Part shown: positions 28,673-37,528 of the stretch, in pieces | How the letters are laid out: each line of letters starts with the position of its first letter | How positions within the stretch are numbered: position 1 is the stretch's first letter | Source of the DNA: Fibrobacteria bacterium AD312 | Lineage (GTDB): Bacteria; Fibrobacterota; Fibrobacteria; Fibrobacterales; Fibrobacteraceae | Assembly: GCA_001462345.1 (NCBI GenBank) | Contig: LIUM01000049.1 | Location: 100,149-164,148 of the forward strand | Direction of reading: 5' to 3' | DNA: 64,000 nt | Position numbers and translations under genes: made by a program | Notes under the pieces: generated by a model | The model's input: only the letters and a program-made list of their open reading frames with translations | The model's database searches: none | What the model was told of the DNA's origin: nothing

Positions 28673-29356
28673 ATGGTAATCAAAAAATTAATACTTTTAT
28701 TTTCACTTTGGACAGTAAACTTATTATTCATAGGTTGTGCTAACCCGACTATTGCTCGTCCTTCAGTGGATTTATATACCGAAGCGAATACGACTGTTTC
28801 CATAGATAGTACAATTCCATTTTTAACAGAATCAAATTCAGAGTTTGTATTTCAGTACACTAAGAATGGAAAAAAATCATTGTTTTTTGCAGAAGAATTT
28901 TGTTATGATCGTTTTCAAAATGATATATGGCTTCGTTCCAAAAACTCCACAGAATATTTTGCTCTTCCGAAAGAATCCATTACCATTTGTAAAGATGGAA
29001 AAATAATAGATAATTCTTATGCTAATAGAAATAAATTACTGCGATATGCCGCTTCAGGAGCTAAAATTTCTTCTGGAATTGTTTTAATCGTAGGTCTAGG
29101 TGTTTTTACTGTAGTTGCGCAAAGTGATGAGGATGAAGATGATGCTGGTTTAATTGCTTTGTTTACCTTTGCTTCTGCTGCTGTCGTAAGTATACCAGGT
29201 GCTGTCATTGGATTTACGGCAGGTTTTTTTAGTGTCGTAATGTCTGGTGAAGAAATAACAGCAGAAATTAAAAATGAATGTCGAGATTATTATACTCCAG
29301 AAGAAGAAAAAACATATTTAAGTGAATTTTCTTGCCCTATAGAAGGGTACCGTTAA
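28673..29356 (+). CDS. Lipoprotein of unknown function with C-terminal membrane helices
   Basis: 227 residues. Signal peptide with lipobox LFIGCA. The middle is beta-rich (TTVSIDSTIPFL, FVFQYTKNGKKSLFF). From about 125 come two hydrophobic stretches, SGIVLIVGLGVFTVVAQ and LFTFASAAVVSIPGAVIGF, separated by an acidic loop QSDEDEDDA. A lipoprotein with two later hydrophobic helices is unusual. No domain recognised. TTAAAT (28660-28665) lies seven bases before the ATG with no Shine-Dalgarno; probably leaderless. Confidence 0.6.
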   Translation: MVIKKLILLFSLWTVNLLFIGCANPTIARPSVDLYTEANTTVSIDSTIPFLTESNSEFVFQYTKNGKKSLFFAEEFCYDRFQNDIWLRSKNSTEYFALPKESITICKDGKIIDNSYANRNKLLRYAASGAKISSGIVLIVGLGVFTVVAQSDEDEDDAGLIALFTFASAAVVSIPGAVIGFTAGFFSVVMSGEEITAEIKNECRDYYTPEEEKTYLSEFSCPIEGYR

Positions 29357-29388
29357 AAAAGATCACCATCTTTGGGTGTACTTTTTAT
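29355..29388 (+). terminator. Terminator-like hairpin after the 28673 gene
   Basis: AAAAAG/CTTTTT and CACC/GGTG stems with two internal mismatches, ending in a T run, beginning at the gene's stop codon (29354-29356). Confidence 0.5.
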
Positions 29389-29404
29389 TCGTCTTAGTAT
29401 TAGT

Positions 29405-29437
29405 AACAGGGAAGTGTTTTACACCTGTTTTTTATTC
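29405..29437 (+). terminator. Second hairpin with T tract between convergent genes
   Basis: ACAGG pairs with CCTGT, with an inner GTG/CAC stem, followed by TTTTTTATT. Lies between two convergent genes and reaches the stop of the nitroreductase gene. Confidence 0.5.
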
Positions 29438-29947
29438 TACAAAATGAATTAAGCCTTTTCTTTCTATTTGTTTTACTTCTGTTTCTGGGTAACCAAGAGC
29501 CGCTAGGCCGTAAACAACATGGTTTTTTGGAATTTCAAAAGAATCTAAAATAGGCCTAATTAATTCATGATCACAGATATCTTTTAGTTGATTTATCCAA
29601 ACCGAGCCAATTTGAAGGGAGTGAGCGGCAAGAAATATGTTTTGGAGGGCACAGGCGTTATCGTCTCGTCCCCAAGGGCTTTCTTTTAAATTGGAGGGAA
29701 TGATTAGTGCGGTAGGTTTATAAAAGTTGTAGTTTTCTCTAGAAAGAACTTTTCCTATCGCATCTGCCAATTTTTGAATTTCGAGAGTAGAAGTAATCAC
29801 AGTGAACTTCCATGTTTGTTGATTTTTTCCGCTAGGTGCAGCTAAACCAGCTTCTACAATAAGTTCAAGATCTTTTTTAGAAATGGGCGTTTGTTTAAAT
29901 TTCCTGATACTACGTCTAGATAAAATCAATTGAATTAGATCGTTCAT
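29432..29947 (-). CDS. Nitroreductase-family FMN oxidoreductase
   Basis: 171 residues from ATG 29947 (MNDLIQLILSRRSIRKF), the usual start for the family; further upstream sequence overlaps the OmpA terminator. RRSIRKFKQTPISKKDLE and AGLAAPSGKNQQTWKF form the FMN-binding face, and AALGYPE near the C-terminus is the conserved flavin-binding turn. These enzymes reduce nitro or quinone compounds, or act on other substrates, using NAD(P)H; the specific role is not readable. Short for the family. Monocistronic. Confidence 0.82.
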   Translation of the reverse strand: MNDLIQLILSRRSIRKFKQTPISKKDLELIVEAGLAAPSGKNQQTWKFTVITSTLEIQKLADAIGKVLSRENYNFYKPTALIIPSNLKESPWGRDDNACALQNIFLAAHSLQIGSVWINQLKDICDHELIRPILDSFEIPKNHVVYGLAALGYPETEVKQIERKGLIHFVE

Positions 29948-30071
29948 AATTTTTCCAAAGTCAAAAATCTCATACTCATATATAGATATTTTTCGTTCCT
30001 GAAATGATACCCACTTTGTTAAGTCGTCTTTTACTCCGAGAAGAATTTGATTTAGAATACAAAATTTTGAA

Positions 30072-30108
30072 TACAAAAAAAGGGCCCTTTATTTGAGGAC
30101 CCTTTTGA
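30072..30108 (-). terminator. Rho-independent terminator of the OmpA-family gene
   Basis: On the minus strand AAAGGGTCC pairs with GGGCCCTTT around loop tcaaataaa, then TTTTTT. It sits about 15 bases after the stop at 30123. Confidence 0.82.
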
Positions 30109-30122
30109 AATAATTTTATTTC

Positions 30123-32567
30123 TTAAAGTTCAAAAGGAACTAATTCCACGCGACGATTCAAATTTCTTCCTTTTTTGGTTTCATTGTCTGCGATAGGACG
30201 TTCTGAACCATAACCAATGGCACGTACACGTTTTTCGTCAATTCCTTTTTTGATAAAGTAATCCACAACGGTTTGTGCACGATCTTGAGATAGTTTTAAG
30301 TTGGTTTTATCTTTTCCTTTATTATCAGTATGTCCTTGCACTTCAAGATTTGCACTCGGAATTTGGCGTAATAAAGTAACAATATCATCAAGAGTAGAAT
30401 AACTTGCATTTGTTAGTTTTTTAGAACCAGCCTTAAAGTTAATGCCTTTATTAAGCTTGCTTAAATCTTGCTTTTTATTGACTGGGCAACCTTTATCATC
30501 AATTTTTACACCCGTAAGTGTATGTGGGCACATGTCAATAGCGTCTGCAACACCATCTTTATCAGAATCAATGACGCAACCAGTGGTGTCTACGGCCTCT
30601 CCATTTTTTGTATTAGGGCATTTGTCTAGGAAATCAGGAACACCGTCCTTATCAAAATCTGCAGGGCAGCCTGTAGAATCTACGGGCGTTTTGATTATTG
30701 TATTAGGACATTTATCAAGAAGATCAGGAACACCATCAAGGTCTTGATCTAAAGGACAGCCATTGATATCGACAGGTGTATTGATTGGTGTATTAGAACA
30801 TTTGTCTTTGGAGTTATAAATGCCATCTTTATCATCATCTAAAGGACAACCAGTAGTATCAACAGTTAGACCAACTTCTGTATTAGGGCATTTATCTAAA
30901 TGATCAAAAACACCATCTTTATCTGAATCGATAGCACAGCCAGTCGAATCTACAATAGAGCCAATGACTGTATTAGGACACTTATCAAGATGATCAGCAA
31001 CGCCGTCCTTATCTTTATCAGTAGGGCATCCTGTAGTGTCTACAGAAGAACCTTTACGTGTGTTAGGACATTTGTCGAGATAATCAAGAATTCCATCGGC
31101 ATCTGTATCAAGAGGGCAACCAGTAGCGTCGACTTGTACTTTGTTTGGAGTATTAGGACATTTATCAAGGTGGTCAGTGACCCCATCTTTGTCAGTATCG
31201 ATTGGGCATCCTAAGTCATCTACAAAAGCACCAACAGGTGTTTTTGGACATTTATCTTTTTCATCAGCAACACCATCTTTATCAGCATCCATAGGACAGC
31301 CAGTGGCATCAACTTCAACACCTTTACGAGTATTAGGGCATTGATCATCAAGGTTAGTGACACCATCTTGATCAGAATCAAGTAAGCAACCAGTAGAATC
31401 TACAGCAAGGCCTTCTTTAGTGCTTGGGCATTTGTCTAAATAGTCTGGAATGTGGTCTTTATCAGAATCAAGTGGGCAACCAACAGAATCAACAGGAGCT
31501 TCTTTTGGTGTGTTAGCGCAAGCATCTTGCTTGTCAAAAATACCATCGCCATCAGTATCTTTACTCTTGAAGCTCATTTTCCAAGTCAAGAGGGCAGAAG
31601 CAGCGTAGTGTGCTGTGCTTACAGCATTATAACGTAATATCTGACCATTCTTTTCTCTTACAACTGGATACCCCTTATCTGTATTCCAGTCATAGCTTGG
31701 GTTTCTAAATGCATTTATACCGACATCTAGACCTAAAGCAAGGTCAAACCCAGCAGGCAAATGGAAGCGTACACCAGGAGTTAAACGCATAGGATCATCA
31801 AGAGGTTCTCTTGGAATGGCTGTTTTTTCTACGCGAGTTTCTCCAGAAAATTCAATGAATAAATCAACATAAGAAGAAGGGATATAGTTAAGGCCTGTAC
31901 CCCAAATTAAAGAATTGGCTCCTTCATTTAAGGAGGCCGCAAAACCGACATTCATATTCCAGCGTAATGGCACTTGTTTTTTAGTAAAATCAAATGTACC
32001 GATTAAATTGCCAAAGAAAACCCAATCATTGGCAGTATATGGATCTGTATAGCCCCAGCTGTTAATGTTCCAAACTTTGCGAGGATGCATACCAGTGCCC
32101 TCTTTGCCAGTAGGAGCAGTCACTTGTAAAAGTGTGGCTAAGCCAAAAACATTGCTATCAGAGAACGGAATGCGATATTTCAACCACATTTCTAAGTCAC
32201 CCATACCGCCTCCATCTAATTGGGAGGTTTCTGCGTATTCTGGGTTCACCATATCATAATATAGTGGTACTACAACGCCAACATCTAAAAAATCAAGAAA
32301 ACCAAAGGCAATGTGTGCATTAGTGGTAATGGAGGGTGAAATTTTGTCGAGCTTAATCCATGAACCTGTTGGATCAGTATACCAACCATCATTGGCCATA
32401 TACATATCATCGCCAGAAAATTCGCCACCAAAACCAGCAGATAATGTCCATTGGCCTAGCGATGTTGCACTTTGTTGGTGTAGACCATCTGATCCCCCAT
32501 TTAATCCGGTTTGTGCTAATAAACTAGCTGACATGGCTCCAATTAGCATTAAAACGCGTTTTTTCAT
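30123..32567 (-). CDS. OmpA-family protein with barrel and twelve TSP type-3 repeats
   Basis: 814 residues. Signal peptide MKKRVLMLIGAMSASLLAQ. An N-terminal beta-barrel (about 20-335) is followed by twelve 30-residue calcium-binding repeats (DSDKDGVADxxDxCPNT type with a GCP motif) and a C-terminal OmpA peptidoglycan-binding domain: INFKAGSKKLTNAS, GHTDNKG, LSQDRAQTVVDYF, GYGSERPIADN. It should anchor the outer membrane to the cell wall. ATG 32567 is chosen for its signal peptide and the GGGG in front of it; an upstream in-frame start at 32627 is unlikely. Monocistronic with its own terminator, divergent from the wza-like gene. Family known; the long repeat spacer is the notable feature. Confidence 0.92.
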   Translation of the reverse strand: MKKRVLMLIGAMSASLLAQTGLNGGSDGLHQQSATSLGQWTLSAGFGGEFSGDDMYMANDGWYTDPTGSWIKLDKISPSITTNAHIAFGFLDFLDVGVVVPLYYDMVNPEYAETSQLDGGGMGDLEMWLKYRIPFSDSNVFGLATLLQVTAPTGKEGTGMHPRKVWNINSWGYTDPYTANDWVFFGNLIGTFDFTKKQVPLRWNMNVGFAASLNEGANSLIWGTGLNYIPSSYVDLFIEFSGETRVEKTAIPREPLDDPMRLTPGVRFHLPAGFDLALGLDVGINAFRNPSYDWNTDKGYPVVREKNGQILRYNAVSTAHYAASALLTWKMSFKSKDTDGDGIFDKQDACANTPKEAPVDSVGCPLDSDKDHIPDYLDKCPSTKEGLAVDSTGCLLDSDQDGVTNLDDQCPNTRKGVEVDATGCPMDADKDGVADEKDKCPKTPVGAFVDDLGCPIDTDKDGVTDHLDKCPNTPNKVQVDATGCPLDTDADGILDYLDKCPNTRKGSSVDTTGCPTDKDKDGVADHLDKCPNTVIGSIVDSTGCAIDSDKDGVFDHLDKCPNTEVGLTVDTTGCPLDDDKDGIYNSKDKCSNTPINTPVDINGCPLDQDLDGVPDLLDKCPNTIIKTPVDSTGCPADFDKDGVPDFLDKCPNTKNGEAVDTTGCVIDSDKDGVADAIDMCPHTLTGVKIDDKGCPVNKKQDLSKLNKGINFKAGSKKLTNASYSTLDDIVTLLRQIPSANLEVQGHTDNKGKDKTNLKLSQDRAQTVVDYFIKKGIDEKRVRAIGYGSERPIADNETKKGRNLNRRVELVPFEL
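30480..31559 (-). repeat. Twelve 90-bp repeats encoding TSP type-3 calcium motifs
   Basis: Coding minisatellite inside the OmpA-family gene: twelve uninterrupted 30-codon units, each with a D-rich loop DxDxDG, a CPNT-type Cys and a VDxxGCP tail. Units differ in sequence but not in length. Confidence 0.92.
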
Positions 32568-32702
32568 GAAAACCCCATTTTTTAAAAAATCAATGGTTTT
32601 AATATAAAATTTTATGACAAGAATCACAAATTATATACAAAATTATTTTTTTTTTATATCTTTTTGCTGTAAAAAAATGCATGATCACGAGGAGCCTTCC
32701 CT

Positions 32703-33845
32703 TTGAATCGTTTAATATTCTACGTCTGTTTATTCTTTTCAGCTTCACTTTTATCTGGATGTTTCGTTGCACCAGGCATGTTTTTTGGAGAACGAGCAAC
32801 TGAGGATGGCTCTGTAGATACTTTGGCTTCATTCCAGGGGGCTCAAGTTCATTTACAGAGTATTTCTCCTAAAACATTGCAAAAAATTAACGCTAGCAAT
32901 AATTCTGCTATTTCAATTGCGCCAGAACTTTTAGAATATCGTCCCGAAACTTATAAATTAGGCAAATTTGATATTGTACAAGTGACCGTTTGGGAACATC
33001 CAGAATTGACCTTGCCTTTAGGTTCGTTTCGTAGTGATAATGCCACTGGCCAAATGATTGATGAAAATGGAGAAATGTTTTACCCTTATACAGGTCAAAT
33101 CCCTGTTGCTGGAAAAACAGTTTCCGAATTAAGAAATACAATTGTAGAATCGTTGTCTCTAGTATTAAATAAGCCTCAAATTGATGTTCGTTTAATATCT
33201 AGTCAAAGCCAGAAAGCTTATGTTCAAGGGGCTGTGGTAAAGGCTGGAACTATTCCTTTATCAGATATCCCTGTAACTATACTAGAAGCTCTTAACAGGT
33301 CGGGTGGGATTTCTCCTCAAGGAAATCCTAAATATGTGGAGCTTGTTCGAGATGGAAAATTGTATATGGTGGATTTAACCGCATCATACCCTGCGGGGGC
33401 GGGGCCAGCCGACGTGTTGCTGAAAAATGGAGACGTTATTCGTGTTGCTAATAACGATGAATTTAAGGTATTTGTTCTTGGAGAAGTGGATAAGCAACAA
33501 GCTCTTCCTATGAAAAATGACAAGATGAGTCTTTCTGAAGCGTTGTCTGAAGCGGGTGGTTTACAAGTGATGAGTGCTCAAAGTAAAGGCATATATGTGA
33601 TTCGAGCAAGTGGTGCTATGGATACCATAAACGTATTTCATTTAAATTCAAAAAATCCTTTAGCTCTAATTTTTGGAGATGGCTTTAAATTAAAACCTAG
33701 AGATATTGTTTTTGTGGATGCAAATGGTCTAGCTCGTTGGAATCGTGTAATTTCACAAATTTTACCAACCGTTCAAGCTATTTATTCTACAACAGAAGCT
33801 ATTCATAGTGCAAAAGTGGCAAGATATGATATTATTAACTGGTAA
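32703..33845 (+). CDS. Wza-like polysaccharide export lipoprotein
   Basis: 380 residues. Lipobox SLLSGCF. Polysaccharide biosynthesis/export domain YKLGKFDIVQVTVW with PEL, then SLBB-like segments: QKAYVQGAVVKAGTIPL and VFVLGEVDKQQALPMKNDKM, each followed by an EALxxxGG motif. This is the outer-membrane export channel family (Wza/KpsD). The start is TTG at 32703, supported by GAGGAG (32689-32694) eight bases upstream; no ATG or GTG lies in frame that preserves the signal peptide. No Wzc/Wzy genes are close, so it is either an isolated gene or works with a distant locus. Confidence 0.85.
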   Translation: MNRLIFYVCLFFSASLLSGCFVAPGMFFGERATEDGSVDTLASFQGAQVHLQSISPKTLQKINASNNSAISIAPELLEYRPETYKLGKFDIVQVTVWEHPELTLPLGSFRSDNATGQMIDENGEMFYPYTGQIPVAGKTVSELRNTIVESLSLVLNKPQIDVRLISSQSQKAYVQGAVVKAGTIPLSDIPVTILEALNRSGGISPQGNPKYVELVRDGKLYMVDLTASYPAGAGPADVLLKNGDVIRVANNDEFKVFVLGEVDKQQALPMKNDKMSLSEALSEAGGLQVMSAQSKGIYVIRASGAMDTINVFHLNSKNPLALIFGDGFKLKPRDIVFVDANGLARWNRVISQILPTVQAIYSTTEAIHSAKVARYDIINW

Positions 33846-33907
33846 ATGCGCATAAAATATCTTTTTTTACTATTTGCATTTTAAAGATTCTGTGTATATT
33901 TCCATCA

Positions 33908-34066
33908 ATGGTTGTAAAAAAAAAATCCAAACAAGAAATTCCAGTTTGGCATCGAAAAGCCCAGAAAGCGTATCGAGTCAATAGGGTGATTATATTTCTT
34001 CAAATGATAGCGGCTTTAATTTTATCGCTTGTTATTTGGTTTGGAGTAGCGAGAATAATTCACTGA
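33908..34066 (+). CDS. Small single-span membrane protein
   Basis: 52 residues: a basic N-terminus (MVVKKKSKQEIPVWHRK) and one hydrophobic segment (VIIFLQMIAALILSLVIWFG). No family recognised. TATATT at 33895-33900 lies seven bases before the ATG, and no Shine-Dalgarno is present, so the message is probably leaderless. The next gene starts ten bases after its stop, so it heads the three-gene operon 33908-36522 ending in the MltD-like enzyme. Confidence 0.6.
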   Translation: MVVKKKSKQEIPVWHRKAQKAYRVNRVIIFLQMIAALILSLVIWFGVARIIH

Positions 34067-34075
34067 GAGGTGCTT

Positions 34076-34276
34076 ATGAACATAACTTTTCAATGTGGTC
34101 GTCGTCCGAAAGGGGATAATTTCGAAGCTCCGCTTCCTTTCCCTGGAGAAGAAGAAGAACTAGAGGAAGTTTTGGAAGAAGAAGAAGTTGATGAAGAAGT
34201 TGATTTTGATAATCCTTCTTTTAAAAGAGATCAAATTTGGTCTGATTACGCAGAAGATTTGGACTACGATCAGTGA
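34076..34276 (+). CDS. Small strongly acidic protein
   Basis: 66 residues. Begins MNITFQCGRRPKGDNFEAP, then a run of Glu and Asp (EEEELEEVLEEEEVDEEV) and ends in DLDYDQ. No recognised domain. Shine-Dalgarno GAGAGG precedes the ATG by five bases; an in-frame GTG at 34070 overlaps that sequence and is rejected. Its TGA overlaps the GTG start of the MltD-like gene (GTGA), so they are translated together. Function unknown. Confidence 0.6.
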   Translation: MNITFQCGRRPKGDNFEAPLPFPGEEEELEEVLEEEEVDEEVDFDNPSFKRDQIWSDYAEDLDYDQ

Positions 34277-36522
34277 TTTCTTTTTCTGGTTGGCTTCAAT
34301 CAATAGCCTTTGCTCTTTGCATCGGTAGCTTGGTTGCTTGTTCACCTAAAACGGTGGTTTCTTCGTCTTTAATAGATGAAAGTGCTTCTCTAGAATCCGA
34401 TACAATTTCTTTTGCAGTGAGAGCACTTCGAGACACTATCCCTGAATACATGGTTTCAAGATCTTCTTGGGAGAACTATCAATATGCGTTACAAGCAATT
34501 GATAATGAAGAATGGCTTTTAGCAGGGCATTATTTGGATGTTTCTTTAAAACAACTTGTTTTAGAAAAGTTTGATACCACTTATACTCAATATAAAACCG
34601 TTGATTCGTTGTATCGTCGAGAAATGCCTGTGCGCATTTTGCTAGCCTTAGATGAAATCTATCCTCATGTTGCTGAATTAGGGAAAGAGGCGACAACGTA
34701 TCTAAATAACGACATCTCTATTGAAGGGCATGAATCTCTTGATGATGATGTTATAGATACTGCAGAACTTGTTGAAATAGAAAGTTTCCTAGATACTCTT
34801 GAACTTTCACAGTTTTCTTTACCTTTAGAATTGAATGATCGAGTGATGCGTGAAATTCATTATTTAAGCAAGGCGGCAAAGTCTTTTACGGAAGGCTCTC
34901 TTTCTAGAAAAACTCTTTATGATTCGTTGATTTATGCTAAATTAAAAGAGCATCAAATACCTGAAGATTTGATCTATTTGGCGTTGGTTGAATCGGGCTT
35001 TAAGGTAAAAGCATATAGTCGTGCGAAGGCTTCAGGGTTATGGCAATTTATTCCAGAAACAGGTAAAAGATATGGCTTAGACGTGGATTATTGGATCGAT
35101 AAACGACGAAATCCAGAATTAGCGACTAATGCCGCCATAGGCTATTTGAAACGTCTTTACAATGAATTCAATGATTGGTTATTAGCAATGGCTGCTTATA
35201 ATTGTGGAGAAGGGCGTGTTCGACGTTTACTTCGAGAAAAGCGTGCGGATACTACGCTGGATTCTACACGCGTAATCTCTTATTGGGATCTCGAATTACC
35301 AAAAGAGACCATGCATTATGTACCTCGTATTTTAGCAGCGATGGTGATTGGGCATTATCCAGAACATTATGATATGCTTATAGAACCCCAAGAAAGAGTT
35401 CCTTTTGATACCATTACTATATTTGATTGCTTGCCTTTAGATCTTATTGCTAAAACGGTGGGCGTTTCAGAAGATTCTATTCGAAGCTTAAATCCAGAGT
35501 TAATAAAATCTTTTACTCCACCAGATATGCAAGAATTTGTATTAAGGCTTCCATATGCTTCAAGAGAAAATTTTGCTATTGCTTATGAGCAAATGGATAA
35601 ATCTCAATTTTCAAGATGGTTTCATCATAGTGTGAAATCAGGCGAAAATTTAGGCGCCATTTCTCGGAAATACGGGCTTTCTGTAAAAGCAATTCAAACA
35701 GCAAATGGAATGAAAAATACAAAGCTTAGAGTTGGGCAGACGCTCTTAATTCCATTACCTTCTGTTTCAAAAAACAAAACTTCAAAAATATCTTCAAAGC
35801 CTCAGAAAACAAAAGAATATATAGTGAAATTAGGAGATAATTTAGCTTCTATTGGTCGTCAGTTTGGAGTTTCTGTGGATCAATTAAAATCTTGGAATTC
35901 TCTTGGTGATTATACTATTCTAAAGGTTTCTGATACACTTTTTGTTTCTAAACCAGTGTTAAAGGAAAAAGTGGAAAAAACGTTTGTGAATCAGGCACCG
36001 TTAAAAAAGTATACTGTGAAAGAAGGCGATTCTTATCATAGTATTGCAAAGTCTTTAGGTGTTTCTAGAAATGATTTGATGGAAAAAAATGGGGGCATGC
36101 ATCAACGCTTAAAAGTAGGTGAAGAAATACAAATACCTTTTTCAAAGCCAAAACCCAATCCCGTTGAAAAACCTAAGGTCAAAGTTTGGGCACCTAAGTC
36201 AAAAGAAGTGTATGTGGTGCAAAGTGGAGATAATTTGTATTCTATTTCAAAAAAGTTAAATGTTTCTGTTTCTGATTTACAAAAATGGAATAATAAGGGA
36301 AATAGTACAAATATTTATCCTGGTGAAAATTTAAAATTAAATAATACCCAAAATCATTTAACTTATGAAAAAACAGGTGATTATCATGTGGTTGAAAAAG
36401 GGGAATCTCTTTGGGATATTGCAAGGCGTTATAAAGTATCCATTACTGAAATAGTAAAATGGAATGGACTTCAAGACACTAAAGTCAAAGTTGGGGATCG
36501 CTTAAAGATTAAACCCGATTAG
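34273..36522 (+). CDS. mltD: MltD-like membrane-bound lytic murein transglycosylase with five LysM
   Basis: 749 residues. Lipobox LVAC after a short signal. Transglycosylase domain about 210-340: LIYLALVESGFKVKA contains the catalytic Glu, then SGLWQFIPETG, AIGYLKRLYNEF, AMAAYNCGEGRV, the SLT family-1 signatures. Five LysM peptidoglycan-binding repeats follow, each with a (V/I)xxG(D/E)xL start, after about residue 455. The start GTG overlaps the stop of the acidic gene by four bases. It cleaves peptidoglycan to 1,6-anhydro products in the periplasm. Most MltD have two LysM; five is on the high side. Confidence 0.9.
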   Translation: MISFSGWLQSIAFALCIGSLVACSPKTVVSSSLIDESASLESDTISFAVRALRDTIPEYMVSRSSWENYQYALQAIDNEEWLLAGHYLDVSLKQLVLEKFDTTYTQYKTVDSLYRREMPVRILLALDEIYPHVAELGKEATTYLNNDISIEGHESLDDDVIDTAELVEIESFLDTLELSQFSLPLELNDRVMREIHYLSKAAKSFTEGSLSRKTLYDSLIYAKLKEHQIPEDLIYLALVESGFKVKAYSRAKASGLWQFIPETGKRYGLDVDYWIDKRRNPELATNAAIGYLKRLYNEFNDWLLAMAAYNCGEGRVRRLLREKRADTTLDSTRVISYWDLELPKETMHYVPRILAAMVIGHYPEHYDMLIEPQERVPFDTITIFDCLPLDLIAKTVGVSEDSIRSLNPELIKSFTPPDMQEFVLRLPYASRENFAIAYEQMDKSQFSRWFHHSVKSGENLGAISRKYGLSVKAIQTANGMKNTKLRVGQTLLIPLPSVSKNKTSKISSKPQKTKEYIVKLGDNLASIGRQFGVSVDQLKSWNSLGDYTILKVSDTLFVSKPVLKEKVEKTFVNQAPLKKYTVKEGDSYHSIAKSLGVSRNDLMEKNGGMHQRLKVGEEIQIPFSKPKPNPVEKPKVKVWAPKSKEVYVVQSGDNLYSISKKLNVSVSDLQKWNNKGNSTNIYPGENLKLNNTQNHLTYEKTGDYHVVEKGESLWDIARRYKVSITEIVKWNGLQDTKVKVGDRLKIKPD

Positions 36523-36529
36523 TTTTTCA

Positions 36530-37510
36530 TTATTTGGAATGATAGGACTTAAACCAATTTACAAAATGAGCAATCCCTTCTTCTAATTTGATTTTTGGGG
36601 TGTAGCCAATATCCTTTTCTAAATCAAGAGTATCAGCCCATGTAATTTCTACATCCCCTTGCTGCATGGGTAAAAAGGTTTTAATTGCTTTTTTTCCTAA
36701 GTTTTCTTCAAGTAGTTCCACAAATTGAAGTAAAGGAATTGGTTCTCCTCTTCCAATGTTATAAACTCGATGTTCTGATGGACTCTTTTTTGAGCCAACT
36801 TCACTGACCTGAACCACTCCTTGAATGATATCTTCTATATAGGTAAAGTCTCTTTTCATATTCCCATTATTAAAGATTTTAATGGGCTTTTCTGTGGAAA
36901 TGGCTTGTGCAAAAAGCCATGGAGCCATATCTGGACGACCCCAAGGGCCATAAACGGTAAAGAACCGAAGACCTGTTGCGTTAATTTGAAATAAATGATG
37001 GTAGGTTTCTGCCATTAATTCATTGCTTTTTTTTGTGGCAGCATAAAGGCTAGAGGGCTTTTCTGTAATGTCACTTGTCTTAAATGGGGTAGATGTGTTT
37101 CGCCCATAAACACTTGAAGAAGAGGCGTAAGTAAGGTGATCCACAGGGTGTTTTCTAATGCATTCGAGAATATTTAGAAACCCAGTAATGTTACTATCGA
37201 TATAGGCTTGTGGATTTTCTAGACTGTAGCGTACACCAGCCTGAGCAGCAAGGTGTATGACACGATCAAAATGGTGCTTTTCAAAAAGAGATTCTAGCTT
37301 AGGTTTATCGGCAAGATCACAAAGTTCAAATTCAAATAAATTGTGATTAAGACGTGCTAAACGATCTTTTTTTAATATAACGGGGTAATAGTCATTTAAG
37401 TTATCCATTCCTACAACATGGTAACCACGTTGAATAAGATTTAAGCATGTTTCGCAGCCAATAAAACCTGCGGCACCAGTGACTAAAATTTTTGGTTTCA
37501 TAAGACTCAT
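36530..37510 (-). CDS. UDP-glucuronate 4-epimerase-like NAD-dependent epimerase
   Basis: 326 residues. Rossmann motif ILVTGAAGFIGCE, YHVVGMDNLNDYY, and active-site pattern SSSVYG with SLYAATKKSNE (Tyr-xxx-Lys). RFFTVYGPWGRPDMAPW is characteristic of UDP-glucuronate/UDP-galacturonate 4-epimerases, which supply galacturonate for surface polysaccharides. In-frame ATGs at 37510 and 37501 both lack a Shine-Dalgarno; family alignment favours the later one (MKPKILVTG). The 3' end lies eight bases from that of the mltD gene, converging. A Wza-like gene sits 3 kb away, but I would not link them on this evidence alone. Confidence 0.85.
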   Translation of the reverse strand: MSLMKPKILVTGAAGFIGCETCLNLIQRGYHVVGMDNLNDYYPVILKKDRLARLNHNLFEFELCDLADKPKLESLFEKHHFDRVIHLAAQAGVRYSLENPQAYIDSNITGFLNILECIRKHPVDHLTYASSSSVYGRNTSTPFKTSDITEKPSSLYAATKKSNELMAETYHHLFQINATGLRFFTVYGPWGRPDMAPWLFAQAISTEKPIKIFNNGNMKRDFTYIEDIIQGVVQVSEVGSKKSPSEHRVYNIGRGEPIPLLQFVELLEENLGKKAIKTFLPMQQGDVEITWADTLDLEKDIGYTPKIKLEEGIAHFVNWFKSYHSK

Positions 37511-37528
37511 GTAGTGATTTGAAAAAGA

